NCBI GenBank assembly: GCA_025055595.1
Contig: JANWWU010000105.1
Location: forward strand, 1 to 47,285
Reading direction: 5' to 3'
DNA: 47,285 nt
Source of the DNA: Planctomycetota bacterium
GTDB taxonomy: Bacteria; Planctomycetota; UBA11346
In this document: one piece after another, positions 8,109-15,764 of the stretch
Layout of the letters: each line of letters opens with the position of its first letter
Numbering within the stretch: position 1 is the stretch's first letter
Program-made: the position numbers and the translations under genes
Notes under the pieces: generated by a model
Told to the model about the DNA's origin: nothing
Seen by the model: only the letters and a program-made list of their open reading frames with translations
The model's database searches: none

Positions 8109-9134
8109 TCACGGCTCCGCGAGTACGGTGACCCGGATCGTCGGCAGCTGGCTGCCCGGCGGCGGCGGCTGCAGCCAGCACAGGCGTCGCCCATCATGGC
8201 TCCAACGCGGGCGATAGCCGTCCTCGGCGATGCGCTCGCGCCAGCCATCAGGGCGCAGCGTGCCGATCCACACCCCATTGTCCTCTCCCGTCCATGCCAT
8301 CAGGTCGGCCGTCGGATGCGCGGCGGGATCGCGCGCGTGGGCGCGCGCCAGCGCCGGCTGAGCTCCCGGACCCGCGACCCAGTACACATCGGTGCCCCCT
8401 GCCCACCACGGCTGTCCGGGCGCGGCCCGCGCGCGCCGGACCGTGATCAGCAGCCCGCCGCGGTGCGTCCACGCCGCCTGCACGGCATCGCCGAGCGCAT
8501 CGACCTTGCCGGGACGCCAGCGCACCCAGCCCTGGCCGACCCCGTCCCGCCCCGTCCACCAGTCGGGATCGAAGGCCGGGGTGTCGCGCCAGAACAGGCC
8601 GGGGCCGTTGGGCTGCGGCACCGGGTTGAAACCCTCACCGAACTCGCGAACACCGCCTGCAGCGTCGATCTCGAGCAGGCGCTGCGCCTCTTCGACGAGG
8701 ATCAGTCCCTGCCAAGGCTGCGGCCGCCAGCCGCGCTCGCTGAGCACGCGCCGCTGCACCGGCCGCCCGTCCTCCAGGGTGACGAGGGTGATGCCCTCGC
8801 TCGGCGTCAGCACGCGGCCATCGGCGTCGCGGCGCACCCACCAGCCCGGACCGAAGACGAACTGCTGACGATTGAGCCAGCGCGGATGATGGCTCTCGCG
8901 GCCGTCCTGGGCCGCGAAGCGCTGCTCCTGCCGCGTGCCCTCACTGAGGAGCGCAAAGCCGCCCTGGCTGCGGACGAGCAGCCGGTAGTCGACGGGGCTC
9001 CAGTCCGGCTCGGGATCGACGACGGTCGATGGCCAGCCATAGGTGCGCACCGCCTGCAGGCGCGGCTCGAGCAGCCGCGGTTCCCCGCTGCAGGCCGCCA
9101 GCAGCAGCGCCGCGATCATCGCCCAGCGGCTCAT
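8109..9134 (-). CDS. Lipoprotein with TolB/beta-propeller-like repeats
   Basis: Protein of 341 aa. MSRWAMIAALLLAACSGE is a lipoprotein signal with lipobox LLAAC (Cys15). The rest is rich in Trp, Gly and beta-type motifs such as YGWPSTVVDPEPDWSP, HHPRWLNRQQFVFGPGWW and YRPRWSHDGRRLCWL. The last resembles TolB/WD40-like blades (PxWSxDGxxI). It may bind protein or polysaccharide at the envelope; no named family is recognised. The start overlaps the upstream stop by four bases (ATGA), indicating translational coupling within the five-gene set 6934-11038. Confidence 0.65.
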   Translation of the reverse strand: MSRWAMIAALLLAACSGEPRLLEPRLQAVRTYGWPSTVVDPEPDWSPVDYRLLVRSQGGFALLSEGTRQEQRFAAQDGRESHHPRWLNRQQFVFGPGWWVRRDADGRVLTPSEGITLVTLEDGRPVQRRVLSERGWRPQPWQGLILVEEAQRLLEIDAAGGVREFGEGFNPVPQPNGPGLFWRDTPAFDPDWWTGRDGVGQGWVRWRPGKVDALGDAVQAAWTHRGGLLITVRRARAAPGQPWWAGGTDVYWVAGPGAQPALARAHARDPAAHPTADLMAWTGEDNGVWIGTLRPDGWRERIAEDGYRPRWSHDGRRLCWLQPPPPGSQLPTIRVTVLAEP

Positions 9135-9799
9135 CGCTCGCTCCGCTGCGCCACCAGGAGGAGCGGGCGCGCGGCGGCGTCGCGCAGGCGCGCGAGCCGG
9201 CCGGCGCCATCGGGCTCGATCTCGTGCCGGCGACCGGCGATCCACACCTCGCGGTCCTGCCAGCGCGCGCGGCTCAGCGGACCCGGCGGGCCGAAGAAGT
9301 CGGCGATGCCGACATCGCCCTGGCTGCCGCTCTGCCAGATCAGCGCCAGCAGCAGCGGCGCCAGCCGCTCATCCCAGCCCAGCGGCATGGCGATGCGGCG
9401 CGCTTCCGCGTCCGGGGTCCGGTCCTTGCCGTCGTCGGTCAGGCGCTCGATCTCGCGGGTGATGCGATAGGCGCCCTCGCGGTAGACGGCGCCCTGCAGG
9501 CTGTCCCGGCCGTCCCACTGCAGGATGCGCAGCCGGTGATCGAGGATGAGGAAGGGGCAATCGACGAGCTGGGCGCCGCCGACGGCGCTGGGCGGCGGCG
9601 GCGTGTAGACCAGCTCGAGGCGGCGCCGGCCTCCGGCATCCGCTGCGCCCAGGCGCGCCCAGAAGCGTTCGCCGTGCCACTGACCGTGCAGCTCGATGAC
9701 GACGGCCGGGGCCTCGGGCAGCAGCGCGTCCTCCGCCGCGCCGAGGGCGACGAGCGCCGCCGCAAGCAGCCCGCAGAGCGCGCGCCGCCTGATGCTCAT
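9131..9799 (-). CDS. Exported protein of unknown function
   Basis: Protein of 222 aa. The N-terminus MSIRRRALCGLLAAALVALGAAE reads as a signal peptide cleaved near AA-E (residue ~22). The mature part mixes beta-type stretches (AVVIELHGQWHGERFWARL, LELVYTPPPP, CPFLILDHRLRILQWDG) with a charged helix around residues 105-135. No catalytic signature or known family is recognised. It is coupled on both sides: it overlaps the upstream two-TM gene by four bases and the downstream lipoprotein gene by four bases. A periplasmic component of the same envelope assembly is the simplest reading. Confidence 0.6.
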   Translation of the reverse strand: MSIRRRALCGLLAAALVALGAAEDALLPEAPAVVIELHGQWHGERFWARLGAADAGGRRRLELVYTPPPPSAVGGAQLVDCPFLILDHRLRILQWDGRDSLQGAVYREGAYRITREIERLTDDGKDRTPDAEARRIAMPLGWDERLAPLLLALIWQSGSQGDVGIADFFGPPGPLSRARWQDREVWIAGRRHEIEPDGAGRLARLRDAAARPLLLVAQRSER

Positions 9800-10266
9800 C
9801 CGCTGCTCCTCGCCAGGCCGAGGCGCAGCGCGATCAAGCCGGCGCAGGTCACTGCGAGTCCGGCGATGTAGCGCCGCCAGGGGTGGGTGAGCGTCACATC
9901 GACGATGAAGGCCTCGATCTCGCCGTTCCGCTCGCGCCAGAAGGCAAGGACGGGGCGCTGCGGCCCGCGGCTGTCCGGCAGCAGCCGATCGCGGATCCGT
10001 TCCGCCTCGGCCGCGGAAACCAGCGGATCATCGATCGGGCGGAAGAGGCCGTCGCGCTGGGCGTCGCCGATCACCGCGCGCTGCTCGTCGAGGCGCAGCT
10101 CCCACAGCGCGCGCAGGGCGACGGCGTCGCCCTGCGGCACGGCCAGGATCGCCAGGATCCGCGCCTGCCCTCGCTGATGCGTCCACAGCACCGAGAGCAA
10201 GGGCCAGCACAGCAAGAGGCCAAGCAGCGCGCAGAGCACGCCGAGGGGCACCAGCGCCCGCAGCAT
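9796..10266 (-). CDS. Two-transmembrane protein of unknown function
   Basis: Protein of 156 aa with one hydrophobic segment at residues ~4-27 (LVPLGVLCALLGLLLCWPLL) and another at ~133-150 (YIAGLAVTCAGLIALRLGL). A roughly 100-residue soluble loop between them, probably extracytoplasmic, contains QRPVLAFWRERNGEIEAFIVD. No family is recognised. It starts one base after the stop of the 256-aa gene and overlaps the next gene by four bases, so it is likely co-translated within the 6934-11038 set. Confidence 0.6.
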   Translation of the reverse strand: MLRALVPLGVLCALLGLLLCWPLLSVLWTHQRGQARILAILAVPQGDAVALRALWELRLDEQRAVIGDAQRDGLFRPIDDPLVSAAEAERIRDRLLPDSRGPQRPVLAFWRERNGEIEAFIVDVTLTHPWRRYIAGLAVTCAGLIALRLGLARSSG

Positions 10267-10267
10267 G

Positions 10268-11038
10268 TCACCCCGACCACAGCCCGCTGAAGCGACCCGG
10301 CATCAGCTTGCCGGTATCGTCGGCCAGCGGACAGCGCTCCGTCAGCTCGCTGGCAGAGAGTTCGCCGAGATCGAGGCGCAGCCGCAGCCCGCTGTCGACC
10401 TGGCTCGGCAGCGGCACCCCGGGATGGTCGAGCAGGCAGGTCCGGTGCACCCCGCCCCAGAGGTCGACGGTGCGGCGATCGGGGCGCACCAAGGCGATGT
10501 TGCGCGTCCACCCGTGCTCGAAGAGGCCGTGGCGCAAGCGCGCGAACGTCCGCGCCTCCAGACGGACCTGCCGCCAGTCGACATCGAGCGGCCGTTGGCA
10601 GATGAACCAGGTCAGCAGGTGCATCAGCTGCTGGTCGCTCAGTCCGCCCCACAGGCAGAGCTCGTTGTCGGAGACCTCGAGCCAGGGCTGCTGGTGCTGC
10701 TCGGCCCAGGCGGTCAGCGGGCGGTCCTCCGGCGGCTTGCCGGCTGCTGGCGTCGCTGCCGCATAGAGCAGTCGCCCGCTGGCCAGCCCCTCGGTCGGGA
10801 CGATGCGGGCATCGGCGAACAGCTTGTTGAGGGCCACCCAGGTCGGTCGTTCGGCGCTCAAGCCGTCGATCTGCGGCTGCGCGCCCTCGACCAACAGCCA
10901 GCCCGTGCGGATCCCGATGTCGTCGCAGAAGCGCAGAGCCGCGAAGGTCGACATGTGGGTGAGCGCGACCACCCGCACGCTCGCTTTGACATGCGGGAGG
11001 TAACCGAGCGCGGTCATCGACCAGTTGACCGTGGGCAC
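10268..11038 (-). CDS. Conserved-looking soluble protein of unknown function, first gene of the envelope set
   Basis: Protein of 256 aa without signal peptide or membrane segment. Recognisable stretches are VRVVALTHMSTFAALRFCDD, GIRTGWLLVEG, NELCLWGGLSDQQ and VDLWGGVHRTCLLD. I do not recognise a family. The GTG start at 11038 is uncertain; an ATG at 11017 is an alternative, and neither has a strong ribosome-binding site. It heads a compact minus-strand run of five genes with gaps or overlaps of at most four bases, which argues that it acts with the exported proteins encoded downstream. Confidence 0.55.
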   Translation of the reverse strand: MPTVNWSMTALGYLPHVKASVRVVALTHMSTFAALRFCDDIGIRTGWLLVEGAQPQIDGLSAERPTWVALNKLFADARIVPTEGLASGRLLYAAATPAAGKPPEDRPLTAWAEQHQQPWLEVSDNELCLWGGLSDQQLMHLLTWFICQRPLDVDWRQVRLEARTFARLRHGLFEHGWTRNIALVRPDRRTVDLWGGVHRTCLLDHPGVPLPSQVDSGLRLRLDLGELSASELTERCPLADDTGKLMPGRFSGLWSG

Positions 11039-11078
11039 GGCGACACCCTACCCATGCCGCCAGCGCGGCAAGCCGGCA

Positions 11079-12185
11079 TTACGGCAGCAAGCGGACCGTG
11101 ACCTCGTCCTGAGCGTAACGGGCCTGAGGGGCGAGCCGCACGCGTTCGGCATCGAGCTCGATCAGGCCGACCTCAGCCAGGGACCGGGCGATCGGCAGCC
11201 AGCGCTGCTCGTCGTCGCCGAGGGCGCGCAGCCGCGCGCGCGCGACGCCCTCCGTCAGGCGCAGGCCGAGCATCCAGGCCTCGCGCAGCCGAGTGCGAGC
11301 ATCGATGCGTTCGCGATGGCCGATGGCGTCCGCCCCGCGCCGGATCGCCGCGATGTAGGCCGCGGGCTGGCGCAGCCGCGTCCAGCGCTGCCCCTGGACG
11401 CAGCTGACAGCGCCGGCGCCGGCGGCCTGCCAGTCGCGCTGCCGCCAGTAAGCCAGGTTGTGGCGGCAGGCCTCGCCGGGCCGCGCATAGTTCGAAGTCT
11501 CGTAGGGCGGCAGGCCCTGCGCCGTCAGGAACTCGGCCAGGCACCGCATCAGCTCGCGGCTGCGCTCGGGATCGAGCTCCGGCAGCTGGCCGCGCCGCTG
11601 CCGGGCGTGGAACTCGGTGCCTGGCTCGATGGCGAGGTGATAGGCCGCAAGATGGCCGACGCCGAAGGCGAGCGCCGTCCGCGCATCGGCCAGCGCTTCC
11701 TCGACGCTCTGTCCCGGCAGACCGTACATCAGGTCGACATTGAGGTGGGCGAAGCGCCGCTGCGCGCTGGCCAGCGCGGCCTGGGCGCCGGCGGCATCGT
11801 GCGCGCGTCCGAGGAAGCGCAGGTGCCGATCATGGAAGCTCTGGACGCCGAGGCTCAAGCGGTTGACGCCGTAATCCGCGAGCACGGCGAAGCGCTCGGC
11901 ATCGCTGCTGCCTGGATTGGCCTCGCAGGTCCACTCATAGCCGGGGCTCAGCTGCAGGTGGGCGCGCAGGCCGGCCAGCAGCTGCGCGAGCAGGGCCGGG
12001 GGCAGGACGGTCGGCGTTCCGCCGCCGATGAACAGCGTGTCGTAGGGCCCTGGCGGCAGGCGCCGGACCTCGGTCAAGAGCGCCTCGATGTAGGCGGCGA
12101 ACTCGTGCTCGCGGCCGGCGTGCGAGTTGAAGTCGCAGTACGGACACTTGCTGACGCAGTAAGGAATGTGCAGGTAGAGGTGCAC
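11079..12185 (-). CDS. hemW: Radical SAM protein HemW (CPDH-like heme chaperone family)
   Basis: Protein of 368 aa. YLHIPYCVSKCPYCDF near the N-terminus is the radical-SAM CxxxCxxC cluster site; GGGTPT (~residue 52), EANPGS, RLSLGVQSF and DLMYGLPGQ follow in the usual order. The HNxxYW signature (CRHNLAYW, near residue 244) separates HemW from true coproporphyrinogen dehydrogenase HemN. The family binds and delivers heme. A GTG start at 12185 gives the normal VHLYLHIPYC N-terminus; it lies one base after the stop of the cyclase gene. An in-frame extension to 12296 has no family similarity. Confidence 0.9.
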   Translation of the reverse strand: MHLYLHIPYCVSKCPYCDFNSHAGREHEFAAYIEALLTEVRRLPPGPYDTLFIGGGTPTVLPPALLAQLLAGLRAHLQLSPGYEWTCEANPGSSDAERFAVLADYGVNRLSLGVQSFHDRHLRFLGRAHDAAGAQAALASAQRRFAHLNVDLMYGLPGQSVEEALADARTALAFGVGHLAAYHLAIEPGTEFHARQRRGQLPELDPERSRELMRCLAEFLTAQGLPPYETSNYARPGEACRHNLAYWRQRDWQAAGAGAVSCVQGQRWTRLRQPAAYIAAIRRGADAIGHRERIDARTRLREAWMLGLRLTEGVARARLRALGDDEQRWLPIARSLAEVGLIELDAERVRLAPQARYAQDEVTVRLLP

Positions 12186-12186
12186 C

Positions 12187-14082
12187 TCAGCGGACCAGGG
12201 CGTCCCAGCCGAGCGCGCAGACCAGCGGCTCGGGACCGAGCAGCCCGAGCAAGGAGGGATCGGAGAGCCGGATCTGGCTGCGCAGCAGGCGGCCATCGGC
12301 GTTCTGCGCCGGCATGGTGGCCAGCAGCTCCACCTTGCCGAAGTTGCGCTCCGGCCACTCCGGCAGCGCGCTGGTCAGGACCCGGCCGCGGAGATCGAGC
12401 GCCGGCGGATGCAGCAGCACGAAGCTGTGATCGGCCAGGCGGCGGATCAGCCAGGCGCGCTGCCGCTCGCATTCGACGGGCAGAAAGAGCATGATCTCTC
12501 CGCCATCGCGCGCCAGACCGCGCAGGCTGTACAGTTGCAGGGGTTCGGCCTTGTTGCGGACGCTGATCGGCGGCATCCGCAGGCCGTGGCCGGCGCCGCC
12601 GAGTTCGCGCCACGTCGCCTGGCTGACCAGCACCTGCTCGCGCACCGCATGATGCTCGATGCGGCTGGCGGTGTTGACGGTGTCGCCAAGCAGGGTGTAG
12701 GACAGCGCATCGGGGCTGCCGATGTTGCCGGCGACCACCGGCCCGGTATTGAGGCCGATGCCTTGGCCGAGCGCCCGTCGGCCAGCGGCGAGCTCCGCGC
12801 TGTTGAAGCCAGCAAGTGCGATCTGCATCGCCAAGGCCGCGGCGCAGCCCTGCAGCGCGCTGTTGCCGCGCGCGATCGGCACGCCCCAGAAGGCCATGAT
12901 CGCGTCGCCGATGAACTTGTCGATCGAGCCGCCCTCATTGCGGATGCAGGGCACCATCCGCTCGAAGTAGCGGTTCATCGTCTCGACCACCTGCTCCGGC
13001 GGCATCTCCTCCGACATCCGGGTGAAGCCGACGATGTCGCTGAACAGCACGGTGCCGTGGTAGGTCTTGCCGCCGAGCGCGAGATCCAGCGTGCCGTCGA
13101 TCACCTGCTGGGCGACCGGGGCCGGCAGGAAACGGCAGAGGTTGTCGCGGGTGCGCGTCTCGTTCTCGATGCGCTTCAGCTGCTGGGCGTTGCGCAGGGC
13201 GATCGAGGCCACCTGGCTGATCGCGACCGCCAGCTCGAGGTCGCGCGAGGTGAAGGCGCGGGCGCGGTCGGTCGTATCGACCTGCAGGAGACCGAGGATC
13301 TCCTGCTCGACGAGCAGCGGCACGGTCATCGCGCTGCGGATCCGCAGGGAGACGATCGACATCCCCTGATCGAAGTCGCCGGGGTTGCTGTCGTTGAACA
13401 GGAAGGCCGCGCGCTCGCTCAGCGCCTTGCGGCAGATCGAGGTCGAGACCCGCGGGGTCTCCTGCGGGTTGGGGCTGCCGCCGCGGACCCGCACCGCCTT
13501 GGGCTGGAGGCGCTCGACGCAGTTGCCGAGCATCAGGAAGCCGCGCTCGACCTGCGGGAAGAGCTCGAACATCACCTCGAGAATGCCTTCGAGCACCCGG
13601 TCGAGCTGGTCGATGTCCTTGCTCAAGTTCATCGCCTTGAGCAGGATCGCGAAGCGGCGGTCGGCGGCGTCGCCGAGGCCGCTCTGGCCAGCGAGCGTGG
13701 CCATCGGCAGGACGATCGACTGGCTGAGATCGGCCTCCGAGTCGTGGAAGCCGAAGACCGAGGACTCGCTGCTGATGGTCGGGTTGGCGATCGTCCGCCG
13801 CATCTGCACGCGCAGCCGGGTCTCGCCCATGCGGATGATGTCGTCGTGCTTGAGGCGGGTCGGCTCGTTGATCCGCCGTTCGTTGACGAAGGTGCCGTTG
13901 GCGCTGCGGTTGTCGACGATGCTGAGGCTCGTGCCGTCGAAGATCAGGCGGGCATGCTGGCGGCTGGCGTTGGGATCGGGGATCTCGAGCGAGCACTCCG
14001 GGCTGCGCCCGGCGAGCAGGCTCGACTTGACCGGCACCACCTCGCCAGCCCGCGTCCCCGAGAGGAACACCAGCTCGTACAT
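12187..14082 (-). CDS. FHA-GAF-class III adenylate/guanylate cyclase
   Basis: Multidomain signalling protein of 631 aa. An FHA domain (residues ~1-95: AGRSPECSLEIP, SRQHARLIF, SANGTFVNE) should bind phosphothreonine. A GAF domain (~145-300) follows, then a class III cyclase domain (~325-500). The cyclase has both metal Asp motifs (LFSDIVGFTRMSEEM and IDKFIGDAIMAFWG) and LLGDTVNTASRIE with the transition-state Asn/Arg. Lys in DKFIGD favours ATP, so cAMP is the likely product. The C-terminal ~120 residues are unassigned, possibly PilZ-like. No membrane segment is seen. It lies immediately upstream of hemW and divergent from the exonuclease gene. Confidence 0.88.
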   Translation of the reverse strand: MYELVFLSGTRAGEVVPVKSSLLAGRSPECSLEIPDPNASRQHARLIFDGTSLSIVDNRSANGTFVNERRINEPTRLKHDDIIRMGETRLRVQMRRTIANPTISSESSVFGFHDSEADLSQSIVLPMATLAGQSGLGDAADRRFAILLKAMNLSKDIDQLDRVLEGILEVMFELFPQVERGFLMLGNCVERLQPKAVRVRGGSPNPQETPRVSTSICRKALSERAAFLFNDSNPGDFDQGMSIVSLRIRSAMTVPLLVEQEILGLLQVDTTDRARAFTSRDLELAVAISQVASIALRNAQQLKRIENETRTRDNLCRFLPAPVAQQVIDGTLDLALGGKTYHGTVLFSDIVGFTRMSEEMPPEQVVETMNRYFERMVPCIRNEGGSIDKFIGDAIMAFWGVPIARGNSALQGCAAALAMQIALAGFNSAELAAGRRALGQGIGLNTGPVVAGNIGSPDALSYTLLGDTVNTASRIEHHAVREQVLVSQATWRELGGAGHGLRMPPISVRNKAEPLQLYSLRGLARDGGEIMLFLPVECERQRAWLIRRLADHSFVLLHPPALDLRGRVLTSALPEWPERNFGKVELLATMPAQNADGRLLRSQIRLSDPSLLGLLGPEPLVCALGWDALVR

Positions 14083-14089
14083 GCAGCTA

Positions 14090-14159
14090 GGTATCGTGCT
14101 CGGGCGCGCGGCGCAACCCAGCGCCGGCGGGGTTGCGCACAGCGCACGGCGCCGAGGCT
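14090..14159. promoter_or_regulatory. Divergent promoter-like elements between cyclase and exonuclease genes
   Basis: On the minus strand TTGCGC (14116-14111) is followed after 15 bases by GATACC (14095-14090), seven bases before the cyclase ATG. On the plus strand TTGCGC (14133-14138) is followed after 15 bases by GAGGCT (14154-14159), six bases before the exonuclease ATG. If real, both transcripts would be nearly leaderless; neither start has a good ribosome-binding site. The -10 matches are weak. Confidence 0.3.
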
Positions 14160-14165
14160 TGCACC

Positions 14166-15005
14166 ATGCTCACCGCCACTTTCGCCTGCGCCAGGGGCAT
14201 GAACGAGGAGCTCGAGCGGCAACTGTGGCAGCATGGGATCCTCAACTGGGAGCTGGCGCGTGCACACCTCGATGAAGTGGCGGCCGTGCTCGGTCCGGCG
14301 CGCGCACAGCGGCTCACGGCCTGGATCGGCGAGGCGGAACGGGCCCGCCAGCGCTGCGATCGCGCGTGGTTCCGCCTCGCCTTCGCCAGCCACCCGTGGC
14401 GTCTGTGGCGCGGCTACTGCGCGCCCGAGCGCATCGCCCTGCTCGACATCGAGACCACCGGCCTGACGCCGGGCTTCGATCAGGTGACAGTTATCGGGCT
14501 TGCCGACAGTCGGCGCGCGCGCGCCTTCGTCGCCGGCCAGCCGCAGGGCGACGACCTGCCGCTGGCGCAGTTCCCCGCCGCCATCCGCGACTACGACCTG
14601 CTCGTTACTTTCAACGGCGAGAGCTTCGACCTCCCCTTCCTGACGCGGGCCTTTCGCGATCACGGCGGCCTGCACCTCGATCAGCCGCACCTCGATCTGC
14701 TGCCGTTGGCTCGGCAGGTCGGCCTCTCCGGCGGCTTGAAAGAGATCGAGGCCCAGCTCGGGATCGCCCGCGCCAGCAGCATCGCCGGGCTGCGCGGCGG
14801 CGAGGCGATCGCCCTGTGGGCGGCCTGGCGCCAGGGCGACGCCGCCGCCTACCGTCGGCTCGTGCAGTACTGCCTCGCCGACTGCAGCAACCTCGCCCTC
14901 GTCGCCGAGCGGCTCTATCGCCGCTGTTGGACAGCGAGCTTCGAAGCGTTCGCTCGCCCTGTCGATTTCGCCCTTACCAAGGGGCAACAACAGAGTTTGT
15001 TCTGA
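14166..15005 (+). CDS. RNase H-like 3'-5' exonuclease-type protein (YprB family)
   Basis: Protein of 279 aa. ALLDIETTGLTPGFDQVTVIG (first part of the fold, residues ~95-113) carries the exonuclease I DxE motif; LLVTFNGESFDLPFLTRAF supplies motif II, and LVQYCLADCSNL near residue 245 supplies motif III with its Asp. This is the ribonuclease H-like YprB/RNase_H_2 family, probably a DNA or RNA 3'-5' exonuclease. The first ~80 residues (MLTATFACARGMNEELERQL) match the helical N-terminal region typical of YprB. The ATG at 14166 fits; a TTG at 14133 is a less likely start. Confidence 0.8.
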   Translation: MLTATFACARGMNEELERQLWQHGILNWELARAHLDEVAAVLGPARAQRLTAWIGEAERARQRCDRAWFRLAFASHPWRLWRGYCAPERIALLDIETTGLTPGFDQVTVIGLADSRRARAFVAGQPQGDDLPLAQFPAAIRDYDLLVTFNGESFDLPFLTRAFRDHGGLHLDQPHLDLLPLARQVGLSGGLKEIEAQLGIARASSIAGLRGGEAIALWAAWRQGDAAAYRRLVQYCLADCSNLALVAERLYRRCWTASFEAFARPVDFALTKGQQQSLF

Positions 15006-15131
15006 CCCGGTTCGCTGGCACGCTCCGCGCTGGCGAGCGCAAGGATTGGAGTCCGTTTTGACTGAGAATGTGAGGTGCCCGGTGTGTCACGCAGCACTTC
15101 CGTCCCGTGGAGGAGGTGGCAGGCTGGGGGC

Positions 15132-15698
15132 ATGCGTTGCGCAGTCGCCCTCGTCCTCTGCCTCCACCTCCCGGCCCTGGAGTCCGCACCCTGGTCGACG
15201 CCGAGTCCGGACATCGGCGGGCTGTTCGCGGCTGTCGAGGCCAGCGTGCTCGCCGAGCGGACGCAGCGCCAGCGGGCTCAGGCGCTGCCCGCGGGCCGCT
15301 GGCTCACCGTGCGCGCCACCGCCTACTCGCCGCACGACGAGATCGACGGCGCCTACCACGTGCGCAAGGGCGCGCGCTGGCGCTGGATCACCGCCGACGG
15401 CCGCACCGATGTGCGGCGCCGTCCCTACGGCATCGCCGTGCCCCGGCTGGCCGGTGGCCGCCCGGCCTGGCCCTTCGGCACGCGGGTCTACATCCCGCTC
15501 GGCCAGGGCTACGTCGACCGCGTCCGGCCCCACGACCGGGTGTTCATCGTCGATGACTGCGGCTCGGCGATCCGCGAGCGGACCGAACAGACCGGGGTGC
15601 TGCACATCGATCTGCGCTTCCAGCACGAGGACTCGGCGCGGGCCTTCGCTGGCGCGCAGGGCTGGCGGACGCTGGCGGTCTGTCTGCTCGACGATTGA
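15132..15698 (+). CDS. Exported 3D-domain protein (possible lytic transglycosylase-type)
   Basis: Protein of 188 aa with signal peptide MRCAVALVLCLHLPALESA. The 3D domain, named for three conserved Asp, covers residues ~55-175: VRATAYSPHDEIDG, a stretch where a GIAVP segment replaces the usual VDP, PFGTRVYIP, FIVDDCGSAIRERT and LHIDLRFQ. The domain shares its double-psi barrel with MltA and related peptidoglycan-active proteins, so a cell-wall role is likely but unproven. GGAGGAGG at 15112-15119 lies somewhat far upstream as a ribosome-binding site. TTGACT at 15058-15063 has no convincing -10 partner. Confidence 0.75.
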   Translation: MRCAVALVLCLHLPALESAPWSTPSPDIGGLFAAVEASVLAERTQRQRAQALPAGRWLTVRATAYSPHDEIDGAYHVRKGARWRWITADGRTDVRRRPYGIAVPRLAGGRPAWPFGTRVYIPLGQGYVDRVRPHDRVFIVDDCGSAIRERTEQTGVLHIDLRFQHEDSARAFAGAQGWRTLAVCLLDD

Positions 15699-15718
15699 TC
15701 TCGCCCTCGCAGCGACGA

Positions 15719-15745
15719 TTGACTGTCCCCCCAGCGGCCTAAGTT
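15719..15745 (+). promoter_or_regulatory. Possible promoter of the dual-FHA gene
   Basis: TTGACT (15719-15724) and TAAGTT (15740-15745) are separated by 15 bases, 19 bases before the ATG at 15765. A purine stretch GAGGA at 15751-15755 can serve as ribosome-binding site. It is the strongest -35 match among the short-spacer pairs in the window. Confidence 0.45.
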
Positions 15746-15764
15746 GTAATGAGGATCGTTCGCT

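Noticed and set aside
12186-12296. Upstream extension of hemW to 12296
   Set aside because: Overlaps the cyclase gene and lacks HemW similarity; the GTG at 12185 gives the normal N-terminus.
15058-15063. TTGACT as promoter of the 3D-domain gene
   Set aside because: No -10-like hexamer at 15-18 bases downstream.
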